Source: Spodoptera frugiperda (lineage: Eukaryota > Arthropoda > Insecta > Lepidoptera > Noctuidae). From it: a stretch of 64,000 bases of DNA. Within the stretch, counting starts at the first letter, position 1. Each line of letters begins with the position of its first letter. Location of the stretch: assembly GCF_023101765.2 (NCBI RefSeq), contig NC_064212.1, positions 3,224,001-3,288,000 on the forward strand, in the 5' to 3' direction. Position numbers and translations under genes: made by a program. This document shows positions 1 to 11,222 of the stretch, in pieces. The notes under the pieces are model-generated. The model saw only the letters and a list, made by a program, of their open reading frames with translations. It ran no database searches and was not told where the DNA came from.

Positions 1-93
1 TTTAATGATTACTTTAACTATTCCTTAGTAACGATTTTGTATCGAAAACAATTGCTAAGGACTGGGGTAAGTAACCATTAAATGACTCTGAGT
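1..93. repeat. F1 foldback MITE, copy 1 (cut by window edge)
   Basis: Near-identical to the copy at 18841-18946, but the left terminus lies outside the window. The right end carries the family's inverted motif ATTAAATGACTCTGAGT. Confidence 0.75.
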
Positions 94-703
94 ATAGAGA
101 CTCTGGTTAGTGTTTAATGTCGTAATTGTAGGTATATCATAGTCCCATAGTGTCATTAAAGAAAGTCAGTTTGTTTTATTTAGAATCTTAAGTTTTTAAC
201 ACGCATCTACACTTTTAATTTATACACATTAAATTACGAGCACAAATCGATACTCCACAAGCATTAAATCGATCAAGAACCAGCGCAAACTGCTTTCTTA
301 AACAACAGATTGGGAATTAGCGATTTTATCGATTGATATCGGTAATTGTTATTCGGTACGGGCGAGTGCAGTTTTGCGATTCGCCTCACTAATTTCTCAC
401 AGCTCTATCGATGTAATGGCGGTATCATTTTTGTGTTAACCATGTAATCACGGCTGTGGGTAATTCGGTGTTAGCACGTCGTAATTCATCACGATTCTCT
501 TCACTGTACATGTACCGTTTTCATTCGTCAGTGTGGACTTTTTTAGAGACTTTTTTTGCGTGTTTACTTTGTAATTGTGTTTAAGGTTGGTTTTTACTGA
601 CATACTTATCGATTTTATTACATGTTACCAATTAATACTTACCTGTATATGGATAGAGAGCTAGGTTATTGTCTCTTGAACATGGGCAAGAGTCACTTAT
701 TTT

Positions 704-830
704 TGAGGGTGGAAAATTATTCTATGACTTCTCACAGCAGTCAGACTCTTACTGACTAAAAACCACTCCGTTCCTGCTCCTGCTTTTCGAGCTGGAACCC
801 AGGTAACCCGCTCGGTAGTCCGCATCTCCG
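704..830 (-). mobile_element. R1 SINE-like retroposon
   Basis: Reverse-complement copy holding the R1 core AGTCAGTAAGAGTCTGAC in diverged form, the AGCAGGAGCAGGAACGG block and the GGAGATGCGGACTACCG head. Confidence 0.8.
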
Positions 831-1614
831 CAACTCTTAACAACCTCCAATCATCTCAGCTACAATCGATATTCTTAAAGGAAAAATGTTTACTACGCTT
901 TAACTTCTAAAATACTTACCAAATTACTCAATCACAATAAAGTCTCCAAACGACTGGACTGTTGACAGATATTCCGATCAATATAATCTTCGACCTGAAT
1001 TTGCATCTCATTCATATTTTATTAAGGGCAGCCTACACTCGCGATAGTCAGTCGTCAATCGTCAGCAGTCAGCAGTCAGCTATCACCGGTCGAACCGTGT
1101 AATCAGTGAGTTCGGTAATTGCTGAGTTCGCACGTCGTATGTCAAGAGACCGCAACGGCCCTAAGGCGATAGTGGCTCGATTAAACCGTTGATTGCGACT
1201 GCAGCTTTGCATGTTGGTCGTTTGACACTTGCTATTGCTTTCGATCAATTTCTATCAATTTTTGTAATGGTGGAATGTTGCATTTTGGTGGTAAAATTAA
1301 TTGCTTTCACTTAATTATACTTAATCTCGATTAGGATTTAGAGGTAATCATCGACTATAAATATTTAATTTATCTTAGTTAACCATGTTCCTAATTCTAT
1401 TTACGGCAACATTATTAAAAGTATGTTTGCATAGCCTTTAAAAATACAGTAATAAATATTTAATTGCAATTACCGGCCAAATCGTGAGTCGTGACTAGTT
1501 TTACGCTAGACGATCCATCATTCTAAAAACAAACTTTGCTGACATAAATAATTATTCCGAATTTAAATTAAAATATTTTGACAGTTTCAATTCTTAAGTT
1601 TGGCAAGTGATGGC

Positions 1615-1800
1615 GATGTTGACACGTAATTGAACAGCTTCTAGGACCAAAATGGCGGGCCTCTGATAATGTGTCGGTGTCGCCAGGTCGTAACAGTTTC
1701 CCATGCAAATTGGTTTGTATAAATGGCCCATAATTTGATTTTGTTTTTATTTATCCGCAACACCATCAGGTAATAATTCAAATTATGAAAGACAAGTCCT
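1615..1800. promoter_or_regulatory. candidate cis-regulatory block with POU octamer
   Basis: Non-repetitive sequence with a perfect octamer ATGCAAAT (1703-1710), ATAAATGG and several TAATT-type homeodomain cores within 120 bp. Motif-based inference only. Confidence 0.25.
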
Positions 1801-2701
1801 ACGGTTGTTATTAATTGGCTGTCAGTTGAGTGATTTGATAGTTAATTATAGGTATATGCGGAGTACTTACGTTTTATAGAGATATAACAGGTTTGGGTGT
1901 CTTTCGCGACTCCTTGATGTGAGGCATTAATTTAAGCGGAATAACGACACCTTTTATATTAATATCGTTATAGGTGATATGTGAACGCCATAGAAGGAAG
2001 TCACAGATTAATGAAAAAATGGACGTGTACGGTGTAACCGACATGGCTCTTTGCAGGGGAAATCGATTGTTTTTTTTTTATAAGAGTGATCCATTATGAG
2101 AAGCCTTGTACGTTTTCTGCGTTGGGTACTTTGTTGATTGTGCTTAATTTTTGAAGAAATTTTAATGTGTAAGAGGTGATTATTATTAATTTGCGTTGGG
2201 TTTTTGTTGATTGTTCTTAATTTTCGAAGATTATTAATTTGGTCTTACTGTTAATAGGATAATTCGACACGTCATAAACGATATTTTCTATAAATTTTGT
2301 ATGAAATAGTGCGTTATGACGTCATCAGATTTTTACGTCAAATAGCAGACTAATCTAGAAAATTAGCTACAAAAACCGAAAATTTAGTAGATTATCAAAT
2401 CTATGAATGAAAGTGTGTTTATTTTTTTTACATTTTATTGTATTGAAAAGTCGAAGTAATTTGTTTTTGACTGAAGAAACTAACCAGTTAATTGGTTAGC
2501 TAACAATGGCGCATGTGTTCATGTTTCAGTTTTTTTCCTATTCAATCTACAGATAAAAATATGCACCATTGACTGAAAACGTATCTACACTAAATTATTT
2601 GAAATCCAAACAAAATCGAGAAACAGCAACAATCCAAAGTCCACACATAACCAGAGAAAACTAGTTAATAAATCAGAGAATTAACATGAGACTTGACGTC
2701 G

Positions 2702-3060
2702 CTGTTCGCTCGGTCGGGTTGCGGATGGGGCCCGGAGCCCGGGGCCCGGGGGCCCACAATTACACGTCGCAAACTCGTGCACCACTATTATACAATTTAG
2801 GCTAATTAACTACCGGATTTTGTTGTGCTACCCACCACGTAATTGCCTTCCATAACATGCGGCTACCACTATTATTAGGCCCAAGTTCATTTTGTTGCTA
2901 ATACAAGGGAAAACTTGTAATTGCCTCTGAATTTGTTTAGTTACCAATCTCATGTTTTGAAGTGTTTAATTTACGTGGTGATGCCGTATTATTGCTAATC
3001 AAACGGCTCCTTTGATTTATGTTAATTGATTGAAAGAAATTTTGTGATTTGCGTATCTGT
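2702..3060. promoter_or_regulatory. candidate conserved noncoding block beside a GC palindrome
   Basis: It starts with a 54-bp run that is almost all G/C (about 2702-2755, several overlapping GGGCCC palindromes). Then follows about 300 bp of non-repetitive sequence rich in TAATTA/TAATTG/GTAATT cores, with a TCF-like CTTTGAT near 3010. Such composition fits developmental enhancers; conservation was not tested. Confidence 0.25.
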
Positions 3061-3573
3061 GTTGATTTGTAGATTTTTTTTTATTGACGGTTTAATGTTT
3101 TTTTTTAATTGGCAAAGGATGTCTTGGATTGTTTATGGTTTTGATTAGTGGGAAAATTTCCGTCGTATTTGATTGGTTTGCTGTCTTAGGTCACTGTCTT
3201 CTCAGGAGGAAAATTTATTATGTTATATAATTAATTTTATACAGTTAGCTACCTAATAAAAGACACGGCAATTGGGTACTTGGTCTTGTATTTTCACATT
3301 TAATATCTTAGAGACTTGAAAACCTTACGGCACGCGACATTTTTAAGGAACCACGCTCCCATGGTGTTGCTGTGGTAACATTAAGTAAACCGTCATTACT
3401 CAGTGCCCTCATTCGGTGCGGAATTATTTAAATGTCAGCTAAATTGCTTTAACAGTCCGAGAGCAGTAATAAGGTGTCCATACAGCCTATAATTTGCTCT
3501 CGCATTCAATCACTCACACACAGGAGGCGCGTCAAGCCATAGACTATGAGTTTACGAACTGTTAAACCTTTTT

Positions 3574-3706
3574 CGATGAATTGAAAATAGCTGCCAGTAT
3601 TATTTTGGTTTTCGAAAATGCAAAGAGTTTATATTTTTTTTTTGAAGAATTGAAAATAGCTGCCAGTATTTTTTTGTTTTTGGAAAAAGCAAAGAGTTTA
3701 TATTTA
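3574..3706. repeat. two-unit tandem duplication (~69 bp)
   Basis: The motif GAATTGAAAATAGCTGCCAG starts at 3578 and again at 3647. Both units end in AAAGAGTTTATAT. Confidence 0.9.
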
Positions 3707-3975
3707 AAATGAGGTTTCGGTTCATGATAGATGCTGATAGCGATCGGCTACATGATAATTAAGTATTATCAACCTTGAACATATAAAATTGCAACTGTAT
3801 AATAAAACAGTAATTGATGGCCATGTAATTGAATTATACACGCTACATACGAGAGACAGCCGTTCTTTAAAACAAGATTTTTTCGAGAAGGTTTTTGGTA
3901 AGTGGTCAAGTGGTACCTACTTACTTAGCGGTCACTAATACCGACAACCGACATTTAATAAATACTTACGAAACA

Positions 3976-4276
3976 ATAGGGATGATGACGGGTATGAAAA
4001 TTAAAAATCTATTTAGTCTGTCGGTTAGTTAATTAATTTTTTTTTGTCATAGAAGCTAACGATATTTAGATAGAACGAATCAAAGTTTAGGAGTGGGAGA
4101 AAATACGTAATTTCTATGTATAAAACGTACTTAGAAGTGACGTCACGCGATATTTCAAATCAATATAATTTTCGAAAGTATTTGTTTCCGTAAAAAAACG
4201 TATCTAATATTTTAAGATAATATACAAGACGGACATTAAATTAAAATAATAAATAGTAGTCATCTACACTATTATG
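3976..4276. repeat. dispersed repeat RA, copy 1
   Basis: Shares TATGAAAATTAAAAATCTA, GAAGTGACGTCACGCGATAT and ACAAGACGGACATTAAAT, in the same order and spacing, with 22056-22360. No inverted ends or A-tail recognised, so the class is unknown. Confidence 0.8.
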
Positions 4277-5940
4277 CGTGTGTGAAATTACTAGAGTCCT
4301 AGCTCTGACTGTTATTGGTATTGTAAGACGCGAAACAACTAAAAAAATCGATAAAAGTTTATCGATTCTTTGACCATACACCATGAATCGACTTTCATCT
4401 CGTACAACCAGTCCGGTGGTGTAGTGATAACTTTTAATAGAGCCCGCAATCATAAGCCTATTAATAAAGTTTGTGGTAGAGGCGTCTTCTCGCTTTAATC
4501 AACATTTTCAATGAGATTATTAAATGCCGCCAGTTTCCAATATGGCTGCGGTTTATGCCCACTGATGAGTTTTATGATATGATCGTGTTCGGCCCGTGTG
4601 ACGTATTTATGATTATATTGATGGCCAGTATTTTTCTTTTGTTTTTTTGACAGCCATGGACAATTTTCTCTATGGAAATATGGTTATGGCGGGAAAGTTG
4701 TTGTTGACAGTTTGAGTTGTGTATAATCTGTGATTATTAATCTTCCATTTTGTTTGTGATGATTTTTATGAAAATTTTAAATTAAGTGGTTTTGTATTAT
4801 CGGGTGTAAAATAAGTCTTGAATGTAAGTCGATTATATCGGAGGTAGCCAGAGGCATCGCAGGTGTATGCACTAAAGAGTGTAAGGCGAAAATATTTAGG
4901 TACAATAAATAAATTACAATTTATTGAGTAATTAGCTAAGTATTATTATATTGCATAAACTTCAGTTATTGTGGATATTGTTTTTTAAAATACTACATTA
5001 AAAATGATTATAACATAAATTATGAAAGAAAATATGCTTGTAAGACTTTTTTTACATCATTAAATGACATCTTTGCAAGTTTAAATTATCTGTAATTTAT
5101 TTAGATTATTTAGAACTAAGATCGGATGTCTTAATCTTTAATGGATTCATAGATTTTTATGGATTAGGAACTAAAATTAGATTCATGTGCCTAACTTGTG
5201 TTAGGTACCTACTTTAATGCCCAACAGTGACCAGACGACGACGGACAGACGGACGGACGGACGTGTTACGATCATTGGACTTACGCAGCACACAACTAAC
5301 TTAATCGTGAATAATTATAACAGTACCATTTTATTCAACAAAGCGAGTTCAAATTGAAACCCGATTACAATGCTTTGAAGTCTTTGATCCATTTGTATGG
5401 AGAAAATTGCAAATAATGCCTTCGTGAAGAGTCGTGCGGACTCGTGCGTCAATCGGGAGCGGTCGTGTGTCGTCGGCGAGGACGCTGTGTCATGCGCGCG
5501 CAATCTGCCCCCGCTGAGCTGCGTACGCTCATGCTTACAATGTCTCACTTGATACCGTCATAGAATAATGTTGAAAGTGTGTTGTAAGTTTCTTATTTTA
5601 AAAAGTAAGTTGATACTTGAACTGCACATTTTTCGAAATGTGACTGTTGACTGAAAAGCACTTGTTCATTTTGGTAGGGTCCGGATTAATATTTCCAAAT
5701 TTTTGACAGAAAACTCGATTTCTTAATGTTATTCTGAGGATAACCATGTCATGGTCGTATAGGGGTGATTTTAATTTTTAATGAATATTTAATATTACTT
5801 CATAACACCAATGAAATTGGATGTATCTGTTTTTAAATTCACATTTACTACATTACTTATGCAGAATTAATGCGAATTATCTTTTTCCTCATAATGTATC
5901 AATCAGGTTGTGGTCTAATCTAGTTGTGGGAACTATACTT
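4277..5940. other. noncoding stretch
   Basis: Holds the 22-bp palindrome AATCGATAAA-AG-TTTATCGATT (4347-4368), a (GACG)n-type simple repeat (about 5224-5264) and a moderately GC-rich block (about 5415-5545). Open frames here lack any family features. Confidence 0.6.
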
Positions 5941-6128
5941 AAGTAAATGCTGGCCGATTCGGCCCTGATCCGGAGCTGCGGACTACCCAACGGCGTTACA
6001 GGGGCTTCGGAAAGCAGGAATAGGAACGGGGTGGTTTTAACTCAGTAAGAGCTTGACACTCTCTCGCATTGCCCAAGGCTAGAGAAGCCATTGGATAATT
6101 TTCCCCCTGAAAAAAAGTAAATGCTGGC
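5941..6128 (+). mobile_element. R1 SINE-like retroposon with 14-bp target duplication
   Basis: Insert 5955-6114 is flanked by identical AAGTAAATGCTGGC at 5941-5954 and 6115-6128. The head CCGGAGCTGCGGACTACC, core GAACGGGGTGG and a 3' A-run are all present. This copy best defines the element's ends and shows it inserts by a retroposition-type mechanism. Confidence 0.9.
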
Positions 6129-6619
6129 GAACCGCAGCAACGACATCTAACACATACGTAGTCGATGTTCCAAATCACCTATCTACCAACCAGCATAATC
6201 TATGGCCCCCAGCATCTAACCCTTCACTATTATAATACCTAATTGAAATGTATCCAGAAAAAGTGGCTGAAAAAACGTCAAAGATACAACTTCATTACAG
6301 ATCGCCCCAGGCTCTGATTGGTCACTGTAAGGTCCCATTGTGCGCATAAAATATATCAAACGCATAATGGCGGGGGTTTATGATCTAATTTAATGTGTAA
6401 TGAAGACATCTTGATACGTTTAGAGGTACCAGAGTAGCTGAGGGTTTTTTGTTGTGGTTTGTGTAATTGAAGCCATGTCTTCTGTGTGGTGGTGACCGCC
6501 TCGCCTCCTGAACTGAAAAAAAGAGACTGATGTATTTGTAACCGGAGTAAATCGCATATCTACGCAGGGAATTATTTTATTTTCTTCGAAATAATGTGGC
6601 GAATTGACATGGTTTTTTT
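6129..6619. other. noncoding stretch
   Basis: No gene or repeat family recognised. Confidence 0.5.
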
Positions 6620-6902
6620 GGTATAAGCCGGTAAACGAGTTGACGCATCACCTGATGGTAAGCAACATGGACACTTGAAACACCAGAGGTGTTACAAGTG
6701 CGTTGATGACCTTTTGAGGGAATTTAGGGTTGTTGGGGAATCGCCGTACATGGACACTCGAAATACCAGTGGTGTTACAAATGCGTTGACGGCCTTTTGA
6801 GGGAATTTAGGGTTGTTGGGGAATCGGGGAATAACACAACGCAAGCGTTGTTTCACATCGGTTCTGTGTGAGGCAAGAAACATGGCCCCCACACTTATTG
6901 GT
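6620..6902 (+). mobile_element. S3 SINE-like element with internal tandem duplication
   Basis: Carries GCCGGTAAACGAGT, CACCTGATGGTAAGC, CATGGACAC..GAAACACC and ACGCAAGCGTTGTTTCAC, as in 51155-51450. The central 83-bp unit is present twice (from 6666 and 6749). Confidence 0.85.
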
Positions 6903-8056
6903 AAGAAACTGTAATTGTTTGCCATTGTAACTGCTAAGAATTAGGTATGGCACGAAGTCATAGATCTAATAAATTAAGCGTTGATTAAAAAATAACTTAG
7001 CACACCGAGATAGACTCGATTAAAATTACTTAATAAATTAGGAGAACAAAAGTTAATTTGAATTTCATAAATCATCCCTATTAAATATGGAATTTTAAAT
7101 TACCTGGACGCATTCCTTGGCTACACAGCTTCTGAATTCTTGGCCCACCTCCTCCACGCATGTTAAAAATCTAATTAATTTTCTACTTCATCTAAGTCTA
7201 TCGCTAAAAACAATTAGTCAGCGTCAAAACAAATTCTTTGTTGAACAACGATGTGTATCGCTGAAAGGCCTATTAAACAGAGACACGCTATTCGTTAACT
7301 AATTGCAGAAAACAACAGTCAAACCACAAGACAATGTGATAACCCTACCCTTTTCCACACACCAACTTTAGATGACCTCTCTCCCTCCGCTAAAAGTTTA
7401 GCAAATTGGACGCAGAGGGGAAAGTTCATACATTTGCAGAGGTCTACCTAAGTTAGCCAGGTTAATAGCTAAGACCCAAGCTGGGAGGTCTGCCGGTCAC
7501 CCAGCTAATTGAATGTGTCAATCATTTTAACAACGCAAATGAATAGGGCATAGAACTTAATGCATCCGATTTATTAAGACCCTTCTGTGATTCTAGTTTG
7601 CATACGAGGAAGGGTTTTCGTGAGTGGTTGTTGAGTGCCCCAGGCAAGATATCGCTCACCGCTGTGCCTGTTTATATCCGACAGTACTAATTGTGTAATT
7701 TTCCAGTAAACTCATTAGTTGGCACGTGTGCAACGGATGAAGGTTTGGGTAATCAATATTTAAAAGGAGGTTTGTTTAAGGTTTGATTGAGTGTAGGTGT
7801 CATGGCGTCAAGTTAATTCAAGATGGCGCCGTGAGTAAATGTCAAAATAACGCGGGAAAGTATTTAATGAAAAACGGTCATACGAGTCACTTAATACACT
7901 TCAACTGTGTATTGTAGTACTTTCTAGTTACTGTTAGATCAGACACATTTGAAACCATGAGACCGAAACTACTAGAAGTAAATTTGTAAGTTTCTTGGGC
8001 AATGTAGAAGAGCAATATAACATTTTGAACTTTTGTGTGACATACGAAGTCACGGA
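6903..8056. other. noncoding stretch
   Basis: AT-rich. Nothing recognised; the frame at 7117-7302 shows no coding features. Confidence 0.5.
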
Positions 8057-8110
8057 TAAGGGTGCTTTTCCGTGGAAACGGTCACATAGTTTCACAGCTT
8101 AGTGTGCTAA
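8057..8110. repeat. H1 MITE terminal fragment
   Basis: AAGGGTGCTTTTCC end followed by GTCACATAGTTTCACAG, both also present in the H1 copy at 41827-42045. Confidence 0.6.
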
Positions 8111-8874
8111 CCAGCTTTTAGAGTGTGTATAAATCATAATAAAACAAAAGCAAACATAACACATTCAAATAAGCTGCACATTGATCTCCCTATCACATTA
8201 TTATTAAATCAAATGCCAAGGTTTATTTACATTTGGAGTAGGAGCAAAAAAAGATAATTTGTTACGATAAATCATAGACAGTTCATATTTCTTCGTCGTC
8301 AGATTTGAGTGTATGACACGTCTCATTATTATGTTAAATTAAATGAATATTTTAGGCGCCATGATGGTTTATGTTGACTTTGAAGAGTGTTGGAGCAATG
8401 GAAGGTTTTAAATACCCCTGTACTTAGTTGCAAGGAGTGCTACTAAGTAGTTTAATAGCTCGTCTGAAGTCAATAAAAAGTTAAAGTGTTTGTAAAATAT
8501 TTATCTACTATTCTGAATAACGTTAATTTTGATTAATGTTCAATTTGAGAGCTTTTTAAAGGCCTTTAGTATATTTCTTGAAATGATAATTACTTATGAA
8601 GAAATGTGTTTGTGATATGGAGACGTGTGATAGGGCAGAATGGAAGGGAAGATTGAAGGGAAGACTTATGATTAGGGCAAGAAGACTTTATGAAAGAATA
8701 ATGACAAGATTTAAGTTACTGCAAAATATATTGACGACCCTTGATAAACTTTCTTGTAAAGATCCTATCAATATTTGACTTTAACAAATGAATTATTAAA
8801 CAACATATAATGAAAAACATTTTATCATGCGTGCATGGTCAGCCAATAAGCGGCTATTAAGTTATAAATCCATT

Positions 8875-9365
8875 TTAATCGATACCTATTAACTTATATT
8901 AATTCGTTGACATTCTCTGTATCGATTATTTTGCAAAAGATGGGCTTGATACTTCGTTGGAACTATTATATATCGATTTGTGTAACATCGCCGTCTTAGA
9001 AGTTATCAATTTCAAATCGATACTAAAAGTCGGTCACCTGTACCTATAAAAATAATTTTATTAACTGGCCTAACATCAATACACGAAATAATCATCTCGA
9101 TCTATTAATATTTAATAACATCATCAAACCTAAATCTAAAAAAAATTGCCGAAAAAGAACTCGAGTTAATTTTTTATCGATAAAAAATATCATTATTTGC
9201 ACCTGCGAATCATAATCGATTTCGTCTGGGGCACATCTCTTTAGATATGTAGCGACAGGGGACGTCACGCTGAGCACGCGCACCCCTACCGTTACACACG
9301 AATATTAGTTCTTTATTAATACCGAATTGATAGTGTATCGATTTAACTTTTATTATCGAGTAATC
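8875..9365. promoter_or_regulatory. ATCGAT-motif cluster
   Basis: Several ATCGAT/CGATA motifs within 490 bp, including the perfect palindrome TTTTTTATCGATAAAAAA at 9170-9187. Resembles DREF/BEAF-type site clusters known from Drosophila; function inferred. Confidence 0.25.
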
Positions 9366-9674
9366 GAAATATAAATGGTTCTCTATTGATGTAGAAATGA
9401 CAATAAAATAACAATTATTTGTTGATCTGCATATCGTTTTGTGTAAAAATATGTTAAGTAAATATAATGTGTTTTAAATATTTACTTTTATTACTATTGA
9501 CTCCATGGGGTTTTAATTAAATCGTAAGTATAAATAAGAATAAATTGATGGCGACAGAGAAATGCAGGGAAAGTGTTATCTTGTAGGAATATTGTGAGAC
9601 TGAATGTATGAGAGATATAGTGACCTAAATTAATTAGCGATTTTAATCCCAAAGTAAATCTTCAAAGAACTTAT

Positions 9675-9850
9675 TTACTAGCGTCTGCCAGCGGCTTCTC
9701 CTTCTTGTGTGATAAAAGGTATCCTATCACCCAAGTAAGCTCATGCCTTGTCTGTATTTAAAATTTCATCAAAATCCGTTTAGTAGTTTCAGCATAATTG
9801 ACGGACAAACATCCAAACATCAAAACCTCCAAATATTAGTATGATTTTGG
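9675..9850 (+). repeat. T1 LINE-tail-like repeat
   Basis: Contains TTTCATCAAAATCCGTTTAG, GACGGACAAACATCC and ATATTAGTATGAT near the end, a pattern typical of a very common lepidopteran dispersed repeat. Confidence 0.65.
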
Positions 9851-10457
9851 CTTTAAGAGATGACTCTTTAAAGTACCGTACTTTACATGTGACCATGACG
9901 AAGAAAGTACTGAAAGTAGGTGGCACTTTTTTAGTATCAGACGTCGCGTCACTATCTATTATCTCTTTTCTTACCTATTTAAACTGTATAACATCACCGG
10001 TTACATAATACATAATAACAAATTCTTCATTCACATCACAGACACATAACATATAAAGAATTATAATACGAATCTATTTCTTGAACTCCTTGGCTTAATA
10101 AGCGTAATTCATCACTCTCTAGGAAGCCAATCGGCTACCTACAACCTTGTGCTGGTTGATTGAATTAGTTGAATCAATCATTTAAATGAGGTTGACCTTA
10201 CCTGGCCATGTGGCTAGGGTCTATTCGGTTGTATTGTTGAGATGTATTTATGTTCTTTTTGTTTAATTTATTTGATTCGGCTGTGTAGTGGTTGCAAGTA
10301 TGGATTGAAAGTGCTTTTTGGTTCGGTTACTTATTCAAGTTAGTCTTCAAAAAATCGTTGTGTGATTGGATAAGTATGAACCCTTATGATGATAGAACAA
10401 AATACATTTCATTACTCCAACTATATGTTTATAATAAGTATCGTGAGACATACCAAA
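9851..10457. other. noncoding stretch
   Basis: AT-rich. No gene recognised. Confidence 0.5.
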
Positions 10458-10621
10458 TTAACTAAAAAATCACGGTTTACTCTCGGACATTAATGGAGAA
10501 AAGCTCTACTAGTTTCGAGTCACAGAGGGACTCTTCATTATAAGCAGCGCAGCGCAGACTACTGTACGCTGAGCGCTTTTCTCCATTAATTTACGTGAGT
10601 AAACCGTGATTTTTTAGTTAA
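10458..10621. mobile_element. F4 MITE, 164 bp, with TTAA at both ends
   Basis: Perfect 25-bp terminal inverted repeats (10458-10482 and 10597-10621, starting TTAACTAAAAAATCACGG). A second perfect 16-bp inner pair ATTAATGGAGAAAAGC lies at 10489-10504 and 10575-10590. TTAA ends suggest piggyBac-like target choice, but the termini lack the usual CCC start. Related diverged sequence lies near 14650-14710, 19450-19550 and 57835-57950. Confidence 0.85.
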
Positions 10622-11091
10622 TATAAACTAGCCGTTAACTTTCAAGGTGTATATGATGTATATGATGATGGACCAGATTTCGGCAATAATCCTGAAGTCC
10701 TGATATCTTTAGCAATACTAAGTTAACTCACGGTTAAGTTAGATGTAAGACTTTGTATAGTTAATCGACTACGACAGGATTAAGTATTACATGATATAAA
10801 TGTCTTGGCTGGAACCGAAGCACTAAAATAATTTACGACAGTTACTCAATTTTAAGTACAAAGTAATCTAGTCTTATGCTATTATATTTATTAGTAGATC
10901 ATAATATAAAGGTTTATGGCAGCAAAGAGGCCAAAAAAATTTGAGAGGATTACTGTCGATTTAAATAAGCGATCTCAATCCAAAATTTTTAGATTAAGAT
11001 CGTTTTTGACATTAGTTCTATAGAGTTTCTGTCAATAATCGTTGGTTCCAAAGGTTTCGAATTAAGATCGGATTGGATATTGATATTGGCA
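10622..11091. other. noncoding stretch, possible degraded repeat
   Basis: About 10941-11085 has GCGATCTCAATCCAAAA and a partly inverted TTAAGATCGGATTGGAT, which suggests a degraded foldback element. No other copy is in the window. Confidence 0.4.
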
Positions 11092-11222
11092 GTTAGTATG
11101 AGTCCTTTATGTGAAGAGTAATCGAAATCAGACCGTGTTTGGCACTCTGATTAGTTGATGTATTCGAGCTGGCCAATCACAGCGCCGGCCGCTTTAAACA
11201 TAAAGCAAACTCATACTAAGGG
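11092..11222. mobile_element. F3 foldback MITE copy
   Basis: Ends TTAGTATGAGTCCTTTATG and CATAAAGCAAACTCATACTAA are inverted relatives of one another. The middle matches the full copy at 46346-46495 (CTCTGATTxGTTGATxTATTCGAGC). Confidence 0.75.

Larger units (their letters stand above)
94..3573. other. noncoding distal 3' flank of aristaless
   Basis: No gene. Several ATCGAT motifs lie at about 245-415. Imperfect GTCAGCA repeats sit at about 1048-1082. One R1 SINE lies at 704-830. Two non-repetitive blocks (1615-1800 and 2702-3060) are listed separately. The rest is AT-rich. Confidence 0.6.
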
